Below, in pieces: positions 8,538-17,236 of a DNA stretch of 54,452 nucleotides (within the stretch, counting starts at the first letter, position 1; each line of letters opens with the position of its first letter). The position numbers and the translations under genes were made by a program. Source of the DNA: an uncultured Flavobacterium sp. (GTDB lineage Bacteria; Bacteroidota; Bacteroidia; Flavobacteriales; Flavobacteriaceae); NCBI RefSeq assembly GCF_946479975.1, contig NZ_CAMLIX010000004.1, forward strand, positions 1 through 54,452. Reading direction: 5' to 3'. A model generated the notes under the pieces. It was given only the letters and a program-made list of their open reading frames with translations, was not told where the DNA came from and did not search any database.

Positions 8538-9275
8538 ATGAAGATTTTCAGATTATTACTTATTTTAGGGATTGTAAGTCATGCTCTAACAGCGCAAAAT
8601 ATAAAGAAAACAGAGCAGCAGACACTGACTTGGATTCGTTATTATAATATATTGCCTTTAAGTGAAAAATGGGCGATTCATTCTGAGTTTGACAATCGAA
8701 GTTTTATTAATCCTGTTCATGAAAATCTTTTTGTAATACGAACTCAAGGCCGTTATCGCGCGACAAAAATGATGGATTTTGGTGGCGGATTTGCTTATTT
8801 TAATGTCAATACGCAAAATCCAAATGTTGATCCTGATTATTCAATTCCAGAATACAGAGCACAGCAAGATCTAACACTTATTAACGATATTGCCAAAATT
8901 ACATTTCATAATCGTTTTCAGTTAGAAGAGCGATTTATTCAAAAAGCAGATAAAAACGGACTTCTTAATGAATTTTCATTTGCTTATAGATTTAGATATC
9001 GTTTACAATCTACATTTACAATTTGGGAAAAAGAACAAAGCAGTCTAAAAGCTACTATTTCTGACGAAATTCTATTCAACTACGGAAAAGACAATCGTAA
9101 AAACACTTTCGACCAAAACCGAATTTACGCTGCTTTACGTTATCACTTTACACCAAATATTGGTTTAGAACTGGGATATCTCAAAAACTTTCAGAGACGT
9201 TCCAGCGGTGTAGATTTTTATGATCGTGATATTATTAGGTTTACAGTTTATCATCGAATTAATCGAAAATTTTAG
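8538..9275 (+). CDS. DUF2490 family outer-membrane barrel protein
   Basis: The 245-residue protein has a signal peptide (cleavage near ALTAQ) and then alternating aromatic strands typical of a small outer-membrane barrel. Features include TWIRYYNILPLSEKWAIHSEFDNR, HNRFQLEERFI, FRYRLQSTF, ELGYLKNFQRR and a C-terminal strand RFTVYHRINRKF ending in Phe. These match the DUF2490 family, common in Bacteroidota and of unknown function. It appears to be a single-gene unit: a terminator lies upstream at 8407 and about 200 bp of AT-rich DNA follow. No partner gene is visible, so no substrate can be proposed. Confidence 0.82.
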   Translation: MKIFRLLLILGIVSHALTAQNIKKTEQQTLTWIRYYNILPLSEKWAIHSEFDNRSFINPVHENLFVIRTQGRYRATKMMDFGGGFAYFNVNTQNPNVDPDYSIPEYRAQQDLTLINDIAKITFHNRFQLEERFIQKADKNGLLNEFSFAYRFRYRLQSTFTIWEKEQSSLKATISDEILFNYGKDNRKNTFDQNRIYAALRYHFTPNIGLELGYLKNFQRRSSGVDFYDRDIIRFTVYHRINRKF

Positions 9276-9481
9276 ATTTTTAAAGTTCTAATAATTACTT
9301 CTCAATTCTCAACAAGAAAAACCCTTATTTATTATTTCTAAAACTTTTAGAGGCTTCTTCTTTTTTTCATTTTTAAGAATTTTGCAAATTATTTGATTGC
9401 TACAAATATTAAAAATATCATGCTAGATATTTTAATATTCATTCAAGTTTACAATTAATTTAAAAATTAAAATTAATAATT

Positions 9482-9961
9482 ATGTACCAACAATTTATTC
9501 AAACAGACGACAAAGGATACGAACTAAAAAAACAAGGGACTCTTTCAACAATAATTATTGGTGGAGGGCTTTTTTTACTAGGAGCATATTTATTAAAAGC
9601 ATTTTTCGCAATAAGCAGCGGAGATAAAACATTATTGTTCTTAAGTTTAATTGTTTTTTTATTTGCCGCAATTATTTTCCTAAAACATACTCGAAAATTT
9701 ATCATTTATCCTTCAAAAAAAATAATGATCTATTCTTCTAACTTTTTAAGTTCAAAACAGGAATATACTTTTAAAGATTACGAAGGAGGAGCAGTTGAAA
9801 ATGCACATCACTCAAGTGGTATCAAAGTTGGAAATTCTTTTAAATTGCATTTTTTAAAAAATGGAAAAGAAAAACAAATTTTATTAGGACAAAATGTTTC
9901 TGCTAAAAAAATAAGAATTATTAGTGAAGAAATAGAGGACATGATAAATAAATCTAGTTAG
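9482..9961 (+). CDS. Hypothetical membrane protein, first gene of a two-gene operon
   Basis: I do not recognise this 159-residue protein. It has a short charged N-terminus, two membrane helices (about 21-44 STIIIGGGLFLLGAYLL and 51-68 LLFLSLIVFLFAAIIFL), and a soluble beta-rich C-terminal domain of about 90 residues (KFIIYPSKKIMIYSSNFLSSK, FKLHFLKNGKEKQILLG). The layout resembles membrane proteins with a PH-like cytosolic domain, but no motif settles this. The next gene starts one base after the stop and has a similar topology, so both are probably co-translated and may form a complex. Base composition is as AT-rich as the neighbours. Confidence 0.75.
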   Translation: MYQQFIQTDDKGYELKKQGTLSTIIIGGGLFLLGAYLLKAFFAISSGDKTLLFLSLIVFLFAAIIFLKHTRKFIIYPSKKIMIYSSNFLSSKQEYTFKDYEGGAVENAHHSSGIKVGNSFKLHFLKNGKEKQILLGQNVSAKKIRIISEEIEDMINKSS

Positions 9962-9962
9962 C

Positions 9963-10493
9963 ATGAGCAATTTTTATAATTTCAAAAAATCAGAACAAAA
10001 AATCTCCTATGAGCCCTATTTATACAACAAATCAAATACTTATGGGTATTTTATCTTTGGAGCGATTATCGCAATAGCAGATATCGTTTTACATATTCTA
10101 AACCTTTTTAGTATGGGACTTGGTTTATTTGTCGGCGCGTTTAGTATATCGTTGGGAATTTATAAATTATTCATAACAGACAAAACGCTCCTAATTTTTG
10201 ATAAATCTGATGACTCGCTAATTAAAGTTACACCATTGGGCAGAAAAAAATTAATCGATCTGAGCAATATCTATAGCATCATCACTGTTTCTGAAAATAT
10301 GTGTTATACTTATGAATTGACAAATAAAAGAAACGCTTCTAAAAAAAGTATTCCTATTAGTAATTTTGTTACTCGTAAAAATCAAGATCAACAAAATATT
10401 ATGTTTTTAGAAACGGAAATTATACCTAGCCTCGAATTATTTTTAAATCTAAAAACATCAAAGCGTTTAAATCAAAGTAACCATTTGATCTAA
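9963..10493 (+). CDS. Hypothetical membrane protein, second gene of a two-gene operon
   Basis: I do not recognise this 176-residue protein. Residues 28-70 hold two membrane helices (YGYFIFGAIIAIADIVLHIL and GLGLFVGAFSISLGIYKLF). A soluble domain follows (TLLIFDKSDDSLIKVTPLGRKKLIDLSNIYSI) in which a short strand pattern resembles the C-terminal domain of the upstream protein. The pair may therefore be distant paralogues; this is inference from topology. It starts one base after the upstream stop. Its last codons overlap the left and right arms of a terminator hairpin (10461-10499). Confidence 0.75.
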   Translation: MSNFYNFKKSEQKISYEPYLYNKSNTYGYFIFGAIIAIADIVLHILNLFSMGLGLFVGAFSISLGIYKLFITDKTLLIFDKSDDSLIKVTPLGRKKLIDLSNIYSIITVSENMCYTYELTNKRNASKKSIPISNFVTRKNQDQQNIMFLETEIIPSLELFLNLKTSKRLNQSNHLI

Positions 10494-10508
10494 ACGCTTA
10501 GCGTTTTT
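10461..10508. terminator. Bidirectional terminator overlapping a stop codon
   Basis: AAGCGTTTAAATCAAA (10461-10476) pairs with TTTGATCTAAACGCTT (10484-10499) with one mismatch. A T run follows on the plus strand; on the minus strand the stem is followed by a GATG then T-rich sequence. It sits between convergent genes ending at 10493 (plus) and 10523 (minus), and the stop codon of the plus gene lies inside the right arm. Confidence 0.8.
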
Positions 10509-10522
10509 ACTTTACACCCAAA

Positions 10523-13291
10523 CTAAGATCTTCTCTCTCGGTTTCCTCCTTTTTTACTTTCTGTAAAGTTTCCAATTTTATAGGCTAGAGAAAACATTAC
10601 GTAACGTTTTAAAACTGTATTTTCTTCGTCACGAATCGATGTTGCTGAAATTGTTCTTGTTGCGCTCTGATTTTGATTTAAAACATCATACACTTTCACT
10701 TTTGCATATAATTTCTTATCTAAAAATCCGTAGGACAAACTAGTATTCCAAAGGAAAAAATCTTTTCTAAAATCATCAGAAAGATTTGAATTGTAAGTAT
10801 ATCCGAAGTCATTTCCGAACACTAAATTCTCCGGCCAATATGTGGTTGTTTGTACATTGAATCGGTGTACGACATTTGAGGTAAGACCTAATAAATAATT
10901 TTCATATTTAGACTGACTGTACGACAAATTGTATGATGGTGCAATTGTCAACACTTCTCCGTAATCATAAGACATATATACCTTTGGAGTAACTCCAACA
11001 GATTTAGAATTGTATAAAACCTGATCTGTAAATCCTTTATCAAAAGAATAATTCCCACTCAAACCTAAGCCATATCGAATAGTGTGCGCATCAAACTTAA
11101 CTGCCTGATTCCAGTTTGCACCTAAAGAAATATTGTAAACTCCTGAAATATTAGTGTAGGTAGTTTCCTTTTTTCCACCTTCAAGAAAGCTGGAAATAGA
11201 AACAATATCATTATTGTAATAATCTCCTTTTAAGTTAAAACTATATCCAGAACGAGATCTGAAATCGTAATTTCTAAATTGAAAATTAACGCTGTTTTTT
11301 TCAATCGGTTTCAAATCAGGATTACCAATAATAGTGTTCAACGGATTATTTAGATTTACAATTGGCATTAACTGATTAGCAGAAGGCAATGCATTTAAAT
11401 AATCATATTTGAATGACAAATTTTTAGAACGACTGAATTTATAACGCAGTAAAGCCGTTGCAAAAGGCAGTGCATATTTTTTACTTAAGTCTGTTGCTAC
11501 GTTATTATAAAATGAATAATTCTCAAAATTTACAATTGAAGTTCGGCTGTCTAGATTTACAGTAAATTTATTTTTCTGTAAAGTAACTCCAACTTTTGGC
11601 GTAACCGAATTTTGAATTGAACTTGTATAATTACTAAACCTCAAGTCAAAATCAGTATAATCTTGAGTACCGTCATTAAAATTGAACGTTTTTTGGTCAT
11701 TACTTGTACTTCTCCAATCTAAATCGGCACCAATTCTTACTCGTAAAGAGTCGGTTATAGGTTCTGTATATTCAATATCTGCCGAATAAGAATCGCTTAT
11801 AGCTCTCTTTTTTGATTTCTGATTTCTAGAATCATTTGGCGTATTACCCACATAAAAAATAGTTTCAGAAATATTCAAAGCATCAGAATCGCTGTCTGTA
11901 TTATTATTTGTAAAACCAAAACTTAAGTTGCGGGCTTTTCGATCAAAAGCTCTATTAAAATTGATTGTGTTCGCAAAATTGGTATTTGTACCTTCAGAAA
12001 ACGAGCTTGATTCACTTTTATTCAGCGCATTTCCGTTTTCATCCTCTGCAGAACTTGACGATTTAGAAATACCATTTGTTCGTGACTGATTTATCTTTGG
12101 CGCAATAACAATTCGTGTTTTTGGATCTAATCTATACTCTAACTCAAAGTTGGCATTGTTACCCGTACTTTCATTTCTAGATTTAGAATCACTTTGTGTT
12201 ATATTGTTTCCAGTTGGCTGAAAAATAACTTCGTTAGACTTACTGTCATTTTTATTGACTGTATTAGAAAAATTATAGCTTCCCATCGCTAATAATTTTG
12301 GAGTCCAGTCATCAGAATAGTTTAGCCCCACTAAATTGGATTGTGTAATTCCTCTTCCGCCTCCAGAATTAGAACCTCCTCCTCCTCCTCCTCTTCCACT
12401 GCTATTTCGTCCGCCACCCATATTATCAAAAACATCATCCATAGAAAAACCAGTTGAATTGATATTATTAGAAGAAGCCAGCAAACTGATTTTCTGCTTA
12501 TTATTAAAATAATTTAAGTTGATGTTTGCTTCATAACGATCATCGGTACCATAACCGCCCATGACTTTACCAAAATATCCTTTGTTTTTCTTTTCATCAA
12601 TTGTAATATTGATACTAGAAAAATCTGAAGTAGATTCTTGTTTTGAAAGTTCTTCTTTTTTGGTTTTAAAATCAGAAACCTGAATCTTTTTTATAATATC
12701 TGCTGGAAGATTTTTAATGGCAATGGCGCCATCTTTATCAAAAAATGTTTTTCCATTTACCAATACCTGATTGACTTCTCTTCCGTTGACGGTAATTTTG
12801 CCGTCATTGTCGACATCAAAACCAGGAAGTTGCTTTAATAATGTTTCGACATTAGAATCTGGACGAACTTTGTATGAAGCGGCATTAAATTCTAAGGTAT
12901 CTTTTTTAATCGTTATTGGTGCAGCTTCCGTTTTAATAACGACATCATTTAAAGCGTTTACATTTTCTATTAAATAAAGCTTTCCAAAATCCTTACTTTC
13001 TGTAAGTCCTTTGTATTCTTCATAATAGGTTTGATATCCCATGTAATTCACTTTTAAGAATACAGGTTTATCAAATTTTTTAACATTCATTCTAAAAGCA
13101 CCGTTTTTGTCTGTAGTAGCGTACTCAATTACAGTAGAATCTTTTACGGTTGTAAAATAAACAGTGGCAAGTTCTAAAGGCAATTGTGTATTGACATCAA
13201 GCACTGTACCTTTAACAGTAATATCGTTTTGTGCATTTGCAGCCGAAACGAAAAGGAAAAAAAGCAATAAGTAAGAAATTAATTTGGTCAT
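10523..13291 (-). CDS. Outer-membrane beta-barrel protein with carboxypeptidase-regulatory-like domain (OMP_b-brl_3 type)
   Basis: The 922-residue protein has a signal peptide (SAANAQ end), a CarboxypepD-reg-like domain (about 24-110, ITVKGTVLDVNTQLPLELATV) and a short plug-like segment (about 130-215, PDSNVETLLKQLPGFDVD, then VNGREVNQVLVNGKTFF). A large barrel follows, in which one loop has a Gly/Ser/Arg-rich insert near residues 285-308. It belongs to the TonB-receptor-like group with OMP_b-brl_3 barrels; no clear TonB box is visible, and the C-terminus (RERRS) lacks the canonical terminal Phe. There is no SusD partner. The ligand is unknown; related proteins are often called TonB-dependent receptors. 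Confidence 0.88.
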   Translation of the reverse strand: MTKLISYLLLFFLFVSAANAQNDITVKGTVLDVNTQLPLELATVYFTTVKDSTVIEYATTDKNGAFRMNVKKFDKPVFLKVNYMGYQTYYEEYKGLTESKDFGKLYLIENVNALNDVVIKTEAAPITIKKDTLEFNAASYKVRPDSNVETLLKQLPGFDVDNDGKITVNGREVNQVLVNGKTFFDKDGAIAIKNLPADIIKKIQVSDFKTKKEELSKQESTSDFSSINITIDEKKNKGYFGKVMGGYGTDDRYEANINLNYFNNKQKISLLASSNNINSTGFSMDDVFDNMGGGRNSSGRGGGGGGSNSGGGRGITQSNLVGLNYSDDWTPKLLAMGSYNFSNTVNKNDSKSNEVIFQPTGNNITQSDSKSRNESTGNNANFELEYRLDPKTRIVIAPKINQSRTNGISKSSSSAEDENGNALNKSESSSFSEGTNTNFANTINFNRAFDRKARNLSFGFTNNNTDSDSDALNISETIFYVGNTPNDSRNQKSKKRAISDSYSADIEYTEPITDSLRVRIGADLDWRSTSNDQKTFNFNDGTQDYTDFDLRFSNYTSSIQNSVTPKVGVTLQKNKFTVNLDSRTSIVNFENYSFYNNVATDLSKKYALPFATALLRYKFSRSKNLSFKYDYLNALPSANQLMPIVNLNNPLNTIIGNPDLKPIEKNSVNFQFRNYDFRSRSGYSFNLKGDYYNNDIVSISSFLEGGKKETTYTNISGVYNISLGANWNQAVKFDAHTIRYGLGLSGNYSFDKGFTDQVLYNSKSVGVTPKVYMSYDYGEVLTIAPSYNLSYSQSKYENYLLGLTSNVVHRFNVQTTTYWPENLVFGNDFGYTYNSNLSDDFRKDFFLWNTSLSYGFLDKKLYAKVKVYDVLNQNQSATRTISATSIRDEENTVLKRYVMFSLAYKIGNFTESKKGGNRERRS

Positions 13292-13417
13292 AAATTTAGG
13301 TTGGTTAGAGCATTAAGACTTAAAAAAACACAAAAGGTTTAATTGTATTTTTCACATTTATTCAAATATAATGCCAATAAAAAAATCAAACCTGTAATTA
13401 TGTGCAGTCCAAACATA

Positions 13418-13445
13418 AAAAAGTCCCCATTTACGGGGACTTTTT
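13418..13445 (-). terminator. Intrinsic terminator of der
   Basis: AAAAAGTCCCC (13418-13428) pairs perfectly with GGGGACTTTTT (13435-13445) around ATTTAC. Read on the minus strand it lies 3 nt after the der stop codon and ends in a T tract. Confidence 0.93.
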
Positions 13446-13448
13446 ATT

Positions 13449-14759
13449 TTATTTTTCTCTGATATAAATATCGATTGGAACTCCAGAAAAATCCCAATTA
13501 TCTCGAATCTTATTTTCAAGATACCTTTTATAAGGTTCTTTTACATATTGAGGCATGTTGGCAAAAAACACAAACTGAGGCGTCTGCGTTGGCAGCTGCA
13601 TACAATATTTAATCTTTACATATTTACCTTTTGTCGCTGGCGGCGGATATGCTTCAATCACTTTCAACATATATTCGTTGAATTTTGAAGTTGCAATTCT
13701 TTGTTTTCTGTTTTCAAAAACCTGAACTGTAGCTTCTAAAGCTTTCAACAAACGCTGTTTTGTCAATGCCGAAACGAATAAAATTGGCACATCTGTAAAA
13801 GGCATTAATTCTTTTTTGATTTTTTCTTCGTAATCTCTTGTAGACATGGTATCTTTTTCAACCAAATCCCATTTGTTTACCAAGATTACAACACCTTTAC
13901 GGTTTTTTTCTGCCAGCCAGAAAATACTCTGATCCTGACCTTCAAATCCGCGTGTTGCGTCGATAACCAATATACAAATATCTGCATGCTCAATTGCTCT
14001 AACAGAACGCATTACAGAATAAAATTCTAAATCTTCCTTAACTTTAGCCTTACGACGAATTCCCGCAGTGTCGACCAAGTTAAATTCGAAACCAAAACGG
14101 TCAAACTTCGTATCAATTGCATCACGAGTTGTTCCTGCAATATCTGTTACGATATAACGATCTTTACCAATTAATGCGTTGATAAAACTAGATTTTCCAG
14201 CATTCGGACGACCTACAACTGCAAAACGTGGCAAATCTTCCTTAACCTCAACCTCTGGCTTTTCTGGAAATGCTTTAATTAAAGCATCTAATAAATCTCC
14301 AGTTCCACTTCCTGAAATACTTGCGAAAGTATAATAATCTCCTAAACCAAGATTATAAAACTCAACCGCATCTTTCTCACGCATTGCGTTATCAACCTTA
14401 TTTATAGCCAATAAAACTGGTTTTGTTACTTTTCGAAGTAATTTTGCAACCGTTTCGTCCATTGGCGTAATACCCTCTTCAACATCAACCACAAAAATAA
14501 TAACATCGGCTTCGTCGATAGCAAGTTCAACCTGCTTACGGATTTCACCTTCAAATACGTCATCAGATCCGCGAACGTATCCTCCAGTATCAATCACAGA
14601 AAACTCTTTTCCGTTCCACTCGCTTTTACCATAGTTTCTATCACGGGTAACCCCAGATACTGAATCTACAATAGCTTCTCTTCTTTGTATCAGCCTATTA
14701 AAAAGGGTCGATTTCCCCACATTAGGTCTTCCTACTATCGCAACAATGTTATTATTCAT
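13449..14759 (-). CDS. der: Ribosome-assembly GTPase Der (EngA)
   Basis: The 436-residue protein has two tandem GTPase domains and a C-terminal KH-like domain, the invariant Der layout at its usual length. Domain 1 shows GRPNVGKST (about residues 10-18), DTGG and NKVD. Domain 2 shows GRPNAGKSS (about 181), DTAG and NKWD. The KH-like part is about residues 350-436 ([21 protein letters not shown]). Der acts in maturation of the 50S ribosomal subunit. The gene follows era on the same strand, but a 394-bp gap with two structured elements separates them, and a -7 box (14856-14863) suggests its own promoter. It ends at a strong terminator. Confidence 0.98.
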   Translation of the reverse strand: MNNNIVAIVGRPNVGKSTLFNRLIQRREAIVDSVSGVTRDRNYGKSEWNGKEFSVIDTGGYVRGSDDVFEGEIRKQVELAIDEADVIIFVVDVEEGITPMDETVAKLLRKVTKPVLLAINKVDNAMREKDAVEFYNLGLGDYYTFASISGSGTGDLLDALIKAFPEKPEVEVKEDLPRFAVVGRPNAGKSSFINALIGKDRYIVTDIAGTTRDAIDTKFDRFGFEFNLVDTAGIRRKAKVKEDLEFYSVMRSVRAIEHADICILVIDATRGFEGQDQSIFWLAEKNRKGVVILVNKWDLVEKDTMSTRDYEEKIKKELMPFTDVPILFVSALTKQRLLKALEATVQVFENRKQRIATSKFNEYMLKVIEAYPPPATKGKYVKIKYCMQLPTQTPQFVFFANMPQYVKEPYKRYLENKIRDNWDFSGVPIDIYIREK

Positions 14760-14855
14760 TTTTTTGAATTTTAGATTTCAGATTATAAATTTTAGATTTT
14801 TAATTCCTTAAAAACCTAACACTTGTAATCCAAAATGCTTTGTTTTAATTTTTTG

Positions 14856-14863
14856 CAAAGGTA
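14856..14863 (-). promoter_or_regulatory. Putative -7 box for der
   Basis: On the minus strand this reads TACCTTTG, a full match to TAnnTTTG, about 97 nt before the der ATG. The -33 position reads CGA, so the upstream half is poor. Confidence 0.5.
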
Positions 14864-14933
14864 GTTAAAAAAAGTTGCTAAGTCGCTAAGTTTCTACGTA
14901 CCTAAGTTTTTTATTAATTTTTGGTAATTTTCA

Positions 14934-15023
14934 GGAGCTATTTCCAGCTATCCGCTATATCTTTTCCTGGTCTCGTTAGAAAAAAACGAGACCAGAAAAA
15001 GGATGTCGCTCCTATCTGGGCTA
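14934..15023 (-). repeat. Structured intergenic repeat, copy 1 (candidate Flavo-1-like RNA)
   Basis: On the minus strand the element starts TAGCCCAGAT and AGGAGCGACATCC, has a central perfect 11-bp hairpin (CTGGTCTCGTT with AACGAGACCAG), and ends ATAGCGGATAGCTGG then AAATAGCTCC. The same end modules with a different central hairpin occur at 48592-48734. I recall very similar multi-copy elements in flavobacterial intergenic regions. Identity with the Flavo-1 RNA motif is a guess to be tested. Orientation is the same as era and der. Confidence 0.6.
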
Positions 15024-15077
15024 GGCCATCTCGGTTTCAAGAACATTTTCGTTTTTAGAGATGTTTCCTTTTATATT

Positions 15078-15139
15078 AGTCTCAGTTTACAGTCTCAGTC
15101 ACAGTTTTCAAACTGAGACTGAGACTGTAAACTGTGACT
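15078..15139. repeat. 62-nt near-perfect palindrome
   Basis: Outer arms 15078-15096 (AGTCTCAGTTTACAGTCTC) and 15121-15139 (GAGACTGTAAACTGTGACT) pair with one mismatch. The enclosed 24 nt continue the pairing to the centre near 15108/15109 with few mismatches. The sequence is built from CTGAGACTG and AGTTTACAG words. It lies 15 bp after the era stop codon, where it could act as a strong 3' hairpin, but there is no T tract typical of a terminator. Confidence 0.8.
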
Positions 15140-15153
15140 GAAAACTCTTTTTT

Positions 15154-16041
15154 TTACTGATTATACCCGAAACGCTTCAACATATTAGCATTACTTCTCC
15201 AGTTTTTATTCACTTTTACAACTAGTTCAATGTGAATTTGTTTTCCGAAGAATTTTTCTAAATCGGCACGGGCATCAGTTCCTACTTTTTTCAGCGCTGC
15301 ACCTTTATGACCGATGATGATTCCTTTTTGCGTTTCGCGTTCTACCATAATAATAGAACGGATTCTGATTATTTTTTCATCTTCAAAAAACTCTTCTGTT
15401 ACAATTTCTACTGCATACGGAATCTCTTTACTGTAATTCAATAAGATTTTTTCACGAATCGTTTCATTTACAAAGAAACGTTCTGGTTTATCTGTTAATT
15501 GATCTTTTGGATAATAAGCTGGAGATTCTGGCAATAATTCGATAATTCTGCCGAAAACTTCTGGAACGTTGAAATTCTGCAAAGCCGAAATTGGGAAAAT
15601 TTCTGCATTTGGCACTTTCTCTTTCCAAAAAGCAACCTGAGTTTCTAATTGTTCCTGATTCGAATTATCAATTTTATTCAATAGTAATAAAACTGGAATC
15701 TTAGCATGAATAATTTTATTAAAGAAAGCCTCATCTTTAAGATCCTGCTCTCCTATTTCAACCATATAAACTAAAATATCAGCATCTTCAAAAGCCGATT
15801 TTACGAAATTCATCATCGATTCCTGCATTTCATACGCGGGTTTGATAATTCCGGGAGTATCAGACAAAACCAATTGAAAGTCTTCTCCATTTACAATTCC
15901 TAGAATTCTATGACGTGTAGTTTGCGCTTTAGATGTAATAATTGATAATCTTTCTCCAACGAAAGCATTCATCAATGTTGATTTTCCAACATTTGGATTT
16001 CCGATAATGTTTACAAAACCTGCTTTATGTGACATTTGCAT
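15154..16041 (-). CDS. era: Era GTPase (16S rRNA-binding)
   Basis: The 295-residue protein has an N-terminal GTPase domain with GNPNVGKST (about residues 13-21), effector-region TTRHR, DTPG and NKID. A C-terminal KH domain (about 200-295) contains the GHKGAALKKVG loop that binds the 3' end of 16S rRNA. Era acts in 30S subunit maturation. Two ATGs lie close together (16041 and 16035); the second gives an MSHKAGF start and is equally plausible. A TTC-N19-TACCTTTG promoter lies upstream. It is divergent from tRNA-fMet at 16153, with both promoters sharing the 111-bp gap. Confidence 0.98.
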   Translation of the reverse strand: MQMSHKAGFVNIIGNPNVGKSTLMNAFVGERLSIITSKAQTTRHRILGIVNGEDFQLVLSDTPGIIKPAYEMQESMMNFVKSAFEDADILVYMVEIGEQDLKDEAFFNKIIHAKIPVLLLLNKIDNSNQEQLETQVAFWKEKVPNAEIFPISALQNFNVPEVFGRIIELLPESPAYYPKDQLTDKPERFFVNETIREKILLNYSKEIPYAVEIVTEEFFEDEKIIRIRSIIMVERETQKGIIIGHKGAALKKVGTDARADLEKFFGKQIHIELVVKVNKNWRSNANMLKRFGYNQ

Positions 16042-16055
16042 AATATTTTAAAGTG

Positions 16056-16085
16056 CAAAGGTAGTCATATCAACTCAATACAGAA
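16056..16085 (-). promoter_or_regulatory. Promoter of era (Bacteroidota type)
   Basis: On the minus strand, TTC (16085-16083), 19 nt spacer, then TACCTTTG (16063-16056). The -7 box is a perfect consensus match, the -33 is one base off TTG, and it stands 15 bp before the era start. Confidence 0.75.
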
Positions 16086-16110
16086 AATAAAACATTTTTT
16101 AAAGTTTTCG

Positions 16111-16140
16111 TTGGATTTCTAAAAAATCGGCGTATCTTTG
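16111..16140 (+). promoter_or_regulatory. Promoter of tRNA-fMet copy 1
   Basis: TTG (16111-16113), exactly 19 nt, then TATCTTTG (16133-16140): a full match to the Bacteroidota consensus, 12 nt before the tRNA 5' end. The same arrangement precedes the second copy at 34024. Confidence 0.92.
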
Positions 16141-16152
16141 CACCCGAAACAT

Positions 16153-16225
16153 CGCGGGATAGAGCAGTAGGCAGCTCGTCGGGCTCATAACCCGAAGGTC
16201 ACAGGTTCGAGTCCTGTTCCCGCTA
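16153..16225 (+). tRNA. Initiator tRNA-fMet (CAT), copy 1
   Basis: A 73-nt cloverleaf starts CGCGGGAT and ends CCCGCTA. The C1/U72 mismatch at the acceptor top and three consecutive G-C pairs in the anticodon stem (TCGGG with CCCGA around CTCATAA) are initiator hallmarks. The anticodon is CAT. The 3' CCA is not encoded. The mature sequence is identical to the copy at 34066. It has a consensus promoter and the shared GAAA-loop terminator immediately downstream, so it is a single-gene unit. Confidence 0.95.
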
Positions 16226-16232
16226 CTAAGAC

Positions 16233-16264
16233 AAAAAGCTTCAGAGAAATCTGGAGCTTTTTTT
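16233..16264 (+). terminator. Terminator of tRNA-fMet copy 1 (shared GAAA-loop family)
   Basis: Stem AAAAGCTTCAGA with TCTGGAGCTTTT (one U-G pair), loop GAAA at 16246-16249, then a T run. It is one of eight related copies in the window. Confidence 0.93.
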
Positions 16265-16307
16265 GTTTGTTTAAATACCTGTAGAAGTAGCCGTTATAAA
16301 TTGGACT

Positions 16308-16775
16308 TTATGCTTTTGCAAGCCTTCTGATTTTGCCATTTCCAGTTATTGAATATAGTTGGAATAAATCATCACCATATTTATATTTTTTACCATTTTT
16401 TACAATGTTAGCTTCTCCTTTATTTAGGAACTTCGAATTTATAAGGTCTTTAGTGCAAAATAAATTTAGTCCATTAAAAAAGATTCTTTTACCTTTAATA
16501 TTCAAATATTCATCATTTGATTTTATGTTCTCAAGACTATATAATTGGTTCTCATAATTGATTTCAAAAAGACATTCGTTGCCATCTTTATAGAAATTTA
16601 TATAATATTCTTTTACTTCGTTATTAGTCACTTCATCAGCGCGCTTTAAATATTTTTCAAGTTCTATCATCATCATTTTTGATTTAATAGCATTTAAATT
16701 CTCAGTAGATTTAGAATTATTTTTTCCATTGGTGCAAGAAAAAAATATTATAAAAACAAATAAAAATCTGTACAT
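16308..16775 (-). CDS. Hypothetical lipoprotein
   Basis: I do not recognise this 155-residue protein. The N-terminus MYRFLFVFIIFFSC is a lipoprotein signal with a lipobox-like IFFSC, so Cys14 is the probable lipidated residue. The rest is a small charged domain with ISCN-type strands (YINFYKDGNECLFEINYENQ, RIFFNGLNLFCTKDLI) and two further cysteines. It is probably anchored in the outer or inner membrane. It stands alone, convergent with the tRNA-fMet terminator at 16264. Composition is slightly more AT-rich than the neighbours, fitting an accessory gene. Confidence 0.7.
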   Translation of the reverse strand: MYRFLFVFIIFFSCTNGKNNSKSTENLNAIKSKMMMIELEKYLKRADEVTNNEVKEYYINFYKDGNECLFEINYENQLYSLENIKSNDEYLNIKGKRIFFNGLNLFCTKDLINSKFLNKGEANIVKNGKKYKYGDDLFQLYSITGNGKIRRLAKA

Positions 16776-17236
16776 AGTTTTTTGAGTTTTTTTGTTTGAT
16801 TATAACATCATAATAAAACAGCTGGTGTTATTAAGTTAAAGCCACTCCTAGGATATAACAGTAATTTACTTTTCAGTAAGATCAATTAAATCATTACTCG
16901 GATTTGATTATAAAATTGTTTTCAAATTATATAAATCGTCTATAAAAATAGTGAAAGAAAAATTATTAGTTGCACATTCGTTTTTTAGAATTTTTGATAT
17001 CGTCGTGACTTTAATCATTTCTTTTATTTTTTTTAATTATCGTATTCCCTATTCGATTTAATCTTCCATAGTTTACTTTTCGACAAATATGTATAAGTAA
17101 TTATTTGATGTTTAACAGAGTCAATCCTTTTTCTAACACGCACAAAAAATTGAGATGATTAAGTTTATCATCGCCAAAACTAAATGGATTAAAAAATTAA
17201 AAAGTCCAAATACCTTAAGTTTGAAGAAATCCGAAC
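16776..17236. other. Intergenic region, no gene seen
   Basis: This 461-bp, strongly AT-rich stretch has stops in all frames and no tRNA, clear promoter or hairpin with a T tract that I can support. Confidence 0.7.

Larger units (their letters stand above)
14760..15153. other. era-der intergenic region with two palindromic elements
   Basis: This 394-bp gap holds no gene. It contains a putative der -7 box, a 90-nt structured repeat element (14934-15023) and a near-perfect 62-nt palindrome (15078-15139), each listed separately. The remainder is AT-rich. Confidence 0.8.
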
